The notes beneath the pieces are model-generated. The model did no database searches. It saw only the letters and a program-made list of their open reading frames with translations, and was not told the origin of the DNA. A stretch of 16,212 nt of DNA from the NCBI GenBank assembly GCA_036939355.1, contig JALLAP010000894.1, positions 1 through 16,212 on the forward strand. The letters are read 5' to 3'. Below are positions 8,780-16,212 of the stretch, in pieces. The stretch comes from Thalassiosira profunda. Taxonomy: Eukaryota; Bacillariophyta; Thalassiosirophyceae; Thalassiosirales; Thalassiosiraceae. Each line of letters starts with the position of its first letter. Positions within the stretch are counted from its first letter, which is position 1. The position numbers were made by a program, and so were the translations under genes.

Positions 8780-10230
8780 ATGATGAAGCTACTCCTCCTG
8801 TTGGCGGCGCTCTCGTTTTGCTCGTGCCGCTGCGGGGCGTTTTTGACGCCGTCGTCGTCGATTGCAACGTCCGCCCCCACCGGTGGTGTATCCCACGCCC
8901 ACAGCCGCGGCAGCTCGCGCCTCCACGGCATCCAGGAGTGGCGGGACCAGGCCCTCGAGTCCAAGTACACCCTCGACGCATACCAGCAGTCTAATCCGGG
9001 GGCGCCGGCGGCGGTTCCGGCGGTGCTGCCCATTTTGCCGTTTCCCTTCAGCGACATTTTGTTGCAAGGCGAGAGGGAACAATTGAATCTGTACGAGCAG
9101 CGCTTCCACGAGCTCTTCCAGGATGCGCTGGACAACCACTGCGGGATGGTCGGGATGGGACTGCTGGCGGGAAATGGCATGATCACGACGCTGCCCCTTT
9201 GCGAGGTGGAGTCCTTCAGCCGGTTTGGGGCCGAGGAAGATTGGGTGGACCGCGGAGATGGGATGGGGAACGGATCAATATTCGTTACGATTCGCGCAGT
9301 GGGGCGGGTGAAGATCGTAGAGCCGGATTTGCTGCAGGAGGAACCCTACATGAAGGCGCGCGTGGCGGAGCTGCTGGATGACGACGTGACCGAATTCGGC
9401 TTGAAAGAGAAGGGCAGCAGTGTGTCGGGGGAATCGTCTCCGTTGAGCGTTGCGAGTTCGGTGGCGAACAATATCGAGGTGTATGTGGAAGAGCTGGCGG
9501 AAATGGAGAAAACACTGAAGGAGGTGGAGAACAGGAAAAAGACAGAGGAGAAGAAGGGTGTCAAAAGTCCGGAAGATTACATCAGTGCGGCAGACGATAT
9601 GAGCGCTGGAAAAGCGAGCAACTACAAAGATGACGAAGTCATGAACCGAAGGCTCGTCAACGCTCAATTGGTGTGTGACAGGGATTTGTTGTTTGCCACT
9701 TTCTTTGTTGCAAATGCTCTAACTTTCACTTGCTTCTTTTGGTCTAGGAATCACTCTTCATGAAGAGCGATTCTGCCGAAGGTGTCGACGTGGAAAATTC
9801 TGCCGGAGAAGAGGATGCAGTTGGTGAAGACATTGAAGAGGACGAGGACGACGACGACGACGACATGGGAGAGGATGAGATGGATGATACGCCGGACCGA
9901 GTAGCGCAGTTTCGCGAGGCCTTTGAGAGTGCCAAAGAAACGGATACCTTCGGGTATGTGCTCCAACCGTCCGATGCCAACGACGATCTTTCCCAAAAGC
10001 ATCCAAAGCAAACAATACGAACGCCAAAAGATCTGACCGCCATCAGCTGGGCCGCGTACTGCACCGGAGAAACGAACGACATCCAGCGGGAGGTGATGAA
10101 GATCAAGGCGTTGGACATGACGGACGTGATGCAGAGACTGCAATTGGCTTCGGCGATGCTGCGGGAAGAGAAGAAGAAGTGGAAGGCGAAGCTGGCGTTG
10201 GCGCGGGTATCGGACAGCGATGAAGAGTAA
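8780..10230 (+). CDS. Plastid-targeted LON substrate-binding-domain protein
   Basis: Exons 8780-9670 and 9748-10230 encode 457 residues. The 77-nt intron starts GTGTGT, has CTAAC at 9719-9723 and ends TCTAG; splicing gives NAQL|ESLF in frame. The N-terminus is a signal peptide with cleavage CGA|FLTP after residue 20, where phenylalanine at +1 indicates import into a complex plastid. Residues about 83-200 match the N-terminal (substrate-binding) domain of Lon proteases: LPILPFPFSDILLQ, YEQRF, GMVG, and VGRVKI. There is no AAA+ ATPase or Lon protease domain, so this is a stand-alone LON-domain protein like those of plant chloroplasts. After a coiled-coil-like charged stretch (about 233-260) and an acidic run (about 310-345), the C-terminus carries WAAYCTG and ALDMTDVMQRLQLA, the helical part of this family. 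The molecular role is unknown; substrate or adaptor binding is the usual suggestion. Confidence 0.88.
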
Positions 10231-10450
10231 CAAAATGCTATGTTTGTCAGCTGGTTCCTTGGCATTCTACCTTGCTGCTTCGGGCATTGTTTGGCTCCTC
10301 ACTCCTCACTGCTTTGATTGGCGGCCAAGTGGCTACCATACCCCTCTAGGCTGGCTACATAGCTGGCAGGCTACTGCTGGCGGAAAAGATCCGATTTTCT
10401 TTTGTCACCCTTTTCACTTCGCTAGCTTGGTGCACCCCCTGCTCGGAAGC
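10231..10450. promoter_or_regulatory. Upstream region of the NmrA-like gene
   Basis: 220 bp between the LON-gene stop and the chosen start. It contains an inverted CCAAT box (ATTGG, 10317-10321) about 130 bp before the ATG and three short GGCTAC repeats between 10330 and 10375. The reading frame of the next gene is open through it, so an N-terminal extension from 10220 is formally possible. Confidence 0.4.
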
Positions 10451-12352
10451 ATGAAGGCGGCGCCGGCGGTGCTCGCCCTGGCGGCGTGCCTCCTGGGCGC
10501 CGCGCCGCGGGGCTGCCTCGCCCTCTCTCCCCTGCTCCACCGCGGAGGCGCCTCAGGCTCAGGCGAGGTGCACCGTCCCTCCTCCTCCCTCCGCCACGCC
10601 CCCCCTCTCCGCATGGTCGGCGGCGGTTCGCTGTCGCCCGAGCCGGAGCGCCCTGCGCCCGCCCAGCCGCAGCAACGATGGGCGGAGTACGCCGTGCCCG
10701 ATCTGGAGGTGCCGACGAAGACGCAGCGGGAGCCGCGGCCGATGGCCCAAACGCCGCCCCGGCCGAAGATCGTTGTCTTCGGAGCCTCGGGCCGAATAGG
10801 ACGGCGAATAGTCAAGAAGCTGCTCGGCTCGGGGGCGGATCTGGACGTGGTGGCGTTCGTGCGCGACGCCGCGAAGCTGGGGCGGGTGCTGTACGACGAG
10901 GAGGACCTCGTGATGGAGAATTTGCTCAATGGCGGCGATGGCGGCGGCGGGGGGGAAAGAAGGGGGCCGCGGCTGCACGTCGTGGAGGGCGACGTCGTCT
11001 CGCGACGGGACGTCTACCGGCGCAGCTTCGAGACGGACGACGAGGCGGCAGCGCTGGACGGCTGGGTGGGCAGGGCGAGGCGGTACTTTGCCAGCCAGGG
11101 CTGGAGACACGACAATTCCACCGAGATTCACTCGTTCGAGGATGACGCAAAGGTGGCCGCAGACGTCGACGTGTTGGAAAGCGGGGGCGAAGAAGTGCTC
11201 AGAGATGCAATAGCCGGATCCACCGTACTCGTCTCGTGCCTTGGCACGCATCGCCCATCAAACGTGTGGACGGACTACCTCCGCGTGCCGGTATTGCGCG
11301 TCTTCCGCCGCAATGCCGCGCGATGGTGTTCGGACCCCCGACATCCGTACTACGTCAACTATCTCAGCACCAAGAAGATACTCGAGGAGGCGGAGAAGGA
11401 GCAACGGAGGAGGGACGCGGCGGCGGAGTTCGAGCGGGAGCGTATGGCGCTCGAGGAGCAGCTGCGAAGGGGGAGACCGACAAGGAGAGACGAGGAGGGG
11501 TTCGAATCCGAGGTGGCCGCGAGGTTGGCCAGCTTGAGAAAGAAACGGGCAGGGATGCCGCGCAGCATTGGCCCCGACGGCGTTGCATTGCCCAACGGAG
11601 GAATGCGTGCCTCCGCGACGGACAGAATCAAGTTCATACGCGTCTCCCACAATATGGTCGGGAGGAGCCCGTTCCGACCCTTTTCGGTGTTGTCCAACGT
11701 CCTCTATTCGCAATTATCACGCTTTGAGACGATGTCCGAGCTGCTGATGGAATCGTGCAAAAATGTTGACACGATCGCTTTGAGGCCAGGCGATCTGACG
11801 GACAAGGAGAGGAATGCAAACCACACATCGCTGCAATTATCCATCGACGGAAAGGTTGAATATCCGTCGATGATTGGTCGCGAGGACGTCGCCGATCTCG
11901 CCGTAGTGTCGGCGCTCACGAAAACAGTGTTGAACGAGACTGATGCGGAATCTGCGGGAGCCGTTAACACTCTGCAAAATCCGCCAGCCCATCACTACAC
12001 CTGGGCGATGAGATGGACCGGGCAACACCTGAGTCCCCCGCAGGGCCTGCGACCGGACGGGCTCGGCACCGTTGCCCTGTGCTTCGTCAAGGCCCTAAGA
12101 GAGCAGGCAAAACTCGACAAAGAAAGGGTATCGAATGAACAACGAATAGCGTCGTATCACGGCGGAAAAGAATTGATCAGGCTGAAGAACTGGAGGCGAC
12201 GATTGAGACCGTACGCGCAGTCGCTGGCGGTATCAATACCGCTCTATACTTCGATGGCCGTAGTGGCGTGGTATCTTTTTGGGAACGCGTTCATAGAATT
12301 ACTCACGAGACTGAAGCGATTGCCCGGGGCTCTTCTTAACGTGCTACCCTAA
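10451..12352 (+). CDS. NmrA-like NAD(P)-binding Rossmann protein with signal peptide and C-terminal membrane segment
   Basis: Intronless, 633 residues. Residues 1-25 form a signal peptide (hydrophobic core VLALAACLLGAA), followed by a Ser/Arg/Pro-rich, acid-poor stretch that could be a plastid transit region. The Rossmann core is clear: KIVVFGASGRIGRRI at 106-120 carries the GxSGxxG nucleotide-binding loop, HVVEGDV at 176-182 follows strand beta3, and IALRPGDLTD (442-451) with GREDVADLAV (476-485) is typical of atypical short-chain dehydrogenases of the NmrA / NAD(P)H-binding group. Between these lies an unusual charged, coiled-coil-like insert (about 308-365). Near the C-terminus residues about 591-615 could span a membrane. 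Substrate unknown; relatives in plastids act on pigments, quinones or as chaperones. The ATG at 10451 is preferred to 10220 because it starts the signal peptide and does not overlap the preceding gene. Confidence 0.85.
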   Translation: MKAAPAVLALAACLLGAAPRGCLALSPLLHRGGASGSGEVHRPSSSLRHAPPLRMVGGGSLSPEPERPAPAQPQQRWAEYAVPDLEVPTKTQREPRPMAQTPPRPKIVVFGASGRIGRRIVKKLLGSGADLDVVAFVRDAAKLGRVLYDEEDLVMENLLNGGDGGGGGERRGPRLHVVEGDVVSRRDVYRRSFETDDEAAALDGWVGRARRYFASQGWRHDNSTEIHSFEDDAKVAADVDVLESGGEEVLRDAIAGSTVLVSCLGTHRPSNVWTDYLRVPVLRVFRRNAARWCSDPRHPYYVNYLSTKKILEEAEKEQRRRDAAAEFERERMALEEQLRRGRPTRRDEEGFESEVAARLASLRKKRAGMPRSIGPDGVALPNGGMRASATDRIKFIRVSHNMVGRSPFRPFSVLSNVLYSQLSRFETMSELLMESCKNVDTIALRPGDLTDKERNANHTSLQLSIDGKVEYPSMIGREDVADLAVVSALTKTVLNETDAESAGAVNTLQNPPAHHYTWAMRWTGQHLSPPQGLRPDGLGTVALCFVKALREQAKLDKERVSNEQRIASYHGGKELIRLKNWRRRLRPYAQSLAVSIPLYTSMAVVAWYLFGNAFIELLTRLKRLPGALLNVLP

Positions 12353-12621
12353 TATGAAGTTTATCTAGATCCCTTTTCCTTCCCGTTGATTCTCTTCTTT
12401 CTTTCTCAGCTATCGTTTGTACAACCCCAACTGGATGATGCCCCTAAACCCTAAAAGTTGAATCCGAACAAACCCCTAATCTCCCTACGCCGGACCCTTC
12501 CCTATGGTGCCCTATCAATCGATATTGATATAAAAATGTTCCGCGCCAACTTCCTACCTCGTGCGCGCATCTCGAGCATTGGTGATTGCTCTCTCGACCC
12601 CCGAATCAAATACAACATGCG
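12353..12621. other. Convergent 3' flanks, with telo-box-like and dyad motifs
   Basis: 269 bp between two facing genes; no gene recognised. It holds CCCTAAACCCTAAA at 12442-12455 (two copies of the plant-type telomere heptamer) and a small dyad TATCAAT/ATTGATA at 12513-12530. The minus-strand sequence directly at the RRM gene stop reads ACACAG/GTAACG, which resembles a splice donor, so an unpredicted last exon of that gene could lie here. Confidence 0.5.
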
Positions 12622-14537
<1,916 letters not shown>

Positions 14538-15704
14538 GAGGAAGTGGTCCCTGACGATGCCTTCTCACGCCCAGCAGGCAACAGGGAAGTTGTGGATATT
14601 CTCACAACATGAGGCGACGACGCCCGCCCCTCTGGCCGCGGCGGCAGAGGCGGAGGCGCGCGATGTGAGCAGAGTGGCGGTGCCAAACCACAATCGACGG
14701 ATGGACCACCGAGCAATGACGAGCCTGCAATTGGGCTGAAAAGGAAAGGGACGCGCACGGATGCTGAGAGGGGGGCATCTGCGGATGCGTATCGCCAGTT
14801 TACCAAGCGCCGGGCCACGCCCATCCCCCGCCGCCGCCTCAACATCTCGCCCAGCCACCGCATCACGCCTTCGGCCACGCCTTCATCACCCACCGCATCT
14901 ACATCACCACGCCCGGGTCCCGCCCACTCCATACCACGACGTCGGCGCCGCATACCATCTCCCGTCGCTTTCATACCACGCCGTTGTGGACACGCCCCGG
15001 TGGTCCACCACGGGAGCCACGCCGTCGGCCGTCGCCGGGAGGGAGAGGCCAGAAGATGATGATGGAAAGTCAGATGGCGGAGCAGGAGCGGCGTCAACGG
15101 ACCAAGAGCGCTTCGAAGATCGCCCGTCCACAAGAATTGGGAGTGCAAGCGGTGCTCGTGGTCGAACAAAGCGACAGGGGTGCGGTGCGGAGGATGCAAG
15201 GGCAAGGGGTGGTGGGGAGGGAAGCGGGAAGCGGGCGGGGCCACCTCGCGTGCTCTGGCTCACGGAGTCGTTACTCACTCAACTGCCACGCAGCCGGCAG
15301 GTTTGCTCTGGCAAGGGGAAGCGGGCAGTGAACTGGATGGGAGATTGCAATGCGGTGGACCGTTATTTGAGTGTCGTCCACTCGAACGGCATTGGAGGAA
15401 TCGCCTCCAATTGAAATTTTGGGGTGAACCCAAGGACACGTCCTGGACATGTCCAGTGTCCATTGGGCCCTTCTCGGAGACATCCAAAAAAAGGACGTTG
15501 CCAGCTAAGCCGCCAATAGGATGCGTGCGAGAGGTGAGAGGCGGAGAGGGCTGTGTGGTAACCATAGGAGGGCCACCGTCACCGGCAGAGGAGACTTCGA
15601 GCTCGTCGAGCAGAGGAAGGTTCCGCAGAAGCGATTCTCCAATAAGTAATAAAGAAAGAGGAGACAGCACAGGCGTGAGGTCAATCAAGAAAGGCGCAAG
15701 GTAG
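14538..15704 (+). pseudogene. Frame-disrupted gene with a RanBP2-type zinc finger
   Basis: Frame 3 (codons starting at multiples of 3) is open from 14538 to the stop at 15702-15704 except for TGA at 14610 and TGA at 15060. Within it, 15138-15194 encodes W-E-C-x2-C-x3-N-x6-C-x2-C, an exact match to the RanBP2-type zinc finger, followed by WWGGKR. Upstream the same frame encodes a basic, Pro/Ser-rich segment with IPRR repeats (about 14850-14980). Around each TGA the most protein-like frame is instead frame 1: EATTPAPLAAAAEAEARD near 14611 and PEDDDGKSDGGAG near 15052. So the coding signal alternates 3-1-3-1-3, suggesting indels. No intron resembling the others in the window explains this. It may be a decayed gene, a gene with sequence errors in GC-rich DNA, or unusual splicing. 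RanBP2 fingers bind RNA or ubiquitin in other proteins. The zinc finger is certain as sequence; the gene status is not. Confidence 0.45.
15434..15461. repeat. Interrupted palindrome GGACAC..TGGACATGTCCA..GTGTCC
   Basis: TGGACATGTCCA (15444-15455) is a perfect 12-bp palindrome. It is flanked by GGACAC (15434-15439) and its complement GTGTCC (15456-15461), with a 4-base bulge GTCC on the left only. It lies inside the disrupted zinc-finger region. It could form a hairpin or bind a dimeric protein; no function is known. Confidence 0.6.
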
Positions 15705-15750
15705 AAACAGATTATTTCCTCCTCGCGAGGTAGCGTGCAAATTTTTTTTT

Positions 15751-16212
15751 CAGGCGTGAGATGAGGAAGATTTTCCAGGAAGTTTTTCGGGCGGGAGGTC
15801 AAGAAAGTTTTCCTGGGCGGAAGGTGGAAAAGGTTTTTTTCGGGCGGGAGATGAGAAAGGTTTTCCCGGGCGGGAGAACGGACAAGTTTTTTCGGGCGGG
15901 AGGTCAAAAAAGTTTTCCTAGGCGCGAAGGTGGAAAAAGTTTTTTCGGGCGGGAGACGAGAAAGGTTTTCCCGGGCTGGGGAGGACGGACAAGTTTTTTC
16001 GGGCGGGAGGTCAAGAAAGTTTTCCTGGGCGGTAGGTGGAAAAAGTTTTTTTGAGCGGAAGATGAGAAAGGTTTTCCCGGGCAGGAGAACAGATAAGTTT
16101 TTTCGGGCGGGAGGTCAAGAAAGTTTTTTTGGGCGGACAGGGGAAAAAGTTTTTTCGGCGGAAGATGAGAAAGGTTTTCCCGGGCAGGAGAACAGATAAG
16201 TTTTTTCGGGCG
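15751..16212 (+). repeat. Minisatellite with four-monomer higher-order unit, open at window end
   Basis: Degenerate monomers of about 26 bp (consensus near GGGCGGGAGRTGARAAAG, then TTTT and a short C/T run) are arranged as four types A-B-C-D. The A type, recognised by CGGGCGGGAGGTCAA, starts at 15788, 15893, 16000 and 16104 and again at 16207, so the higher-order period is 105, 107, 104 and 103 bp. C-type monomers are recognised by GAGATGAGAAAGG or close variants and D-type by AGAACRGAYAAG. The first copy (15751-15787) is degenerate and shortened. Open frames through the array exist only because the monomer lacks stops; the period is not a constant multiple of three. Confidence 0.92.

Noticed and set aside
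10220..10450. N-terminal extension of the NmrA-like gene from 10220
   Set aside because: It overlaps the end of the LON-domain gene, and the ATG at 10451 begins a normal signal peptide.
14610..15062. Selenocysteine reading of the two TGA codons in the zinc-finger locus
   Set aside because: No cysteine/selenocysteine family context at either codon, and another frame looks better around both; indels explain it more simply.
15446..15455. GGACATGTCC resembles a p53 half-site
   Set aside because: p53-type regulation is not expected in this lineage; reported only as a palindrome.
15275..15907. 210-codon open frame on the minus strand
   Set aside because: Its first third is translated minisatellite. 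The rest looks somewhat protein-like but overlaps the zinc-finger frame and has no recognisable domain. I could not exclude it completely.
15751..16212. CRISPR array or repeat protein reading of the tandem repeats
   Set aside because: There are no unique spacers between the units, the genome is eukaryotic, and unit lengths do not keep a reading frame.

Overview
The window looks like nuclear DNA of a photosynthetic stramenopile, most probably a diatom. Three observations support this. Genes carry short GT-AG introns (seven seen, 67-88 nt, several with a CTAAC branch-like motif 15-25 nt before the acceptor). Two proteins start with a signal peptide that ends in a plastid-type cleavage motif (ADA|FAP and CGA|FLTP). 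One gene matches the four-domain, low-CO2-inducible iota-carbonic anhydrase (LCIP63) known from the centric diatom Thalassiosira. Genus-level assignment is inference.

Layout. 1-2488 (+): 3' part of pyruvate carboxylase, open at the window's left edge. 2489-3139: 3' flank of that gene and promoter of the next, with a strong 15-bp inverted repeat and CRE-type elements (an exact TGACGTCA). 3140-5235 (+): iota-carbonic anhydrase of four tandem CaMKII-association-type domains in four exons. 5408-6395 (-): two-exon acidic protein of unknown function. 6602-8554 (-): intronless, glycosylation-site-rich, membrane-anchored protein resembling GH63/MGH1-like glycosidases. 8555-8779: divergent promoter. 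8780-10230 (+): two-exon plastid-type LON substrate-binding-domain protein. 10451-12352 (+): secreted or organelle-targeted NmrA-like Rossmann protein with a coiled-coil-like insert and a C-terminal membrane segment. 12622-14263 (-): RRM RNA-binding protein whose second exon is split in this assembly by a 71-bp duplication around a single N. 14538-15704 (+): frame-disrupted region encoding a perfect RanBP2-type zinc finger. 15751-16212: a minisatellite with a four-monomer higher-order repeat, running off the right edge.

How they fit together. Pyruvate carboxylase (uses bicarbonate) and the iota-carbonic anhydrase (interconverts CO2 and bicarbonate) lie in tandem, both tied to inorganic carbon. 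The CRE-type sites just upstream of the anhydrase match the CO2/cAMP-responsive elements known from diatom carbonic anhydrase promoters, so the sequence itself suggests CO2-dependent control. The remaining genes look like unrelated nuclear neighbours. There are no RNA genes, CRISPR arrays or transposase genes that I can support.
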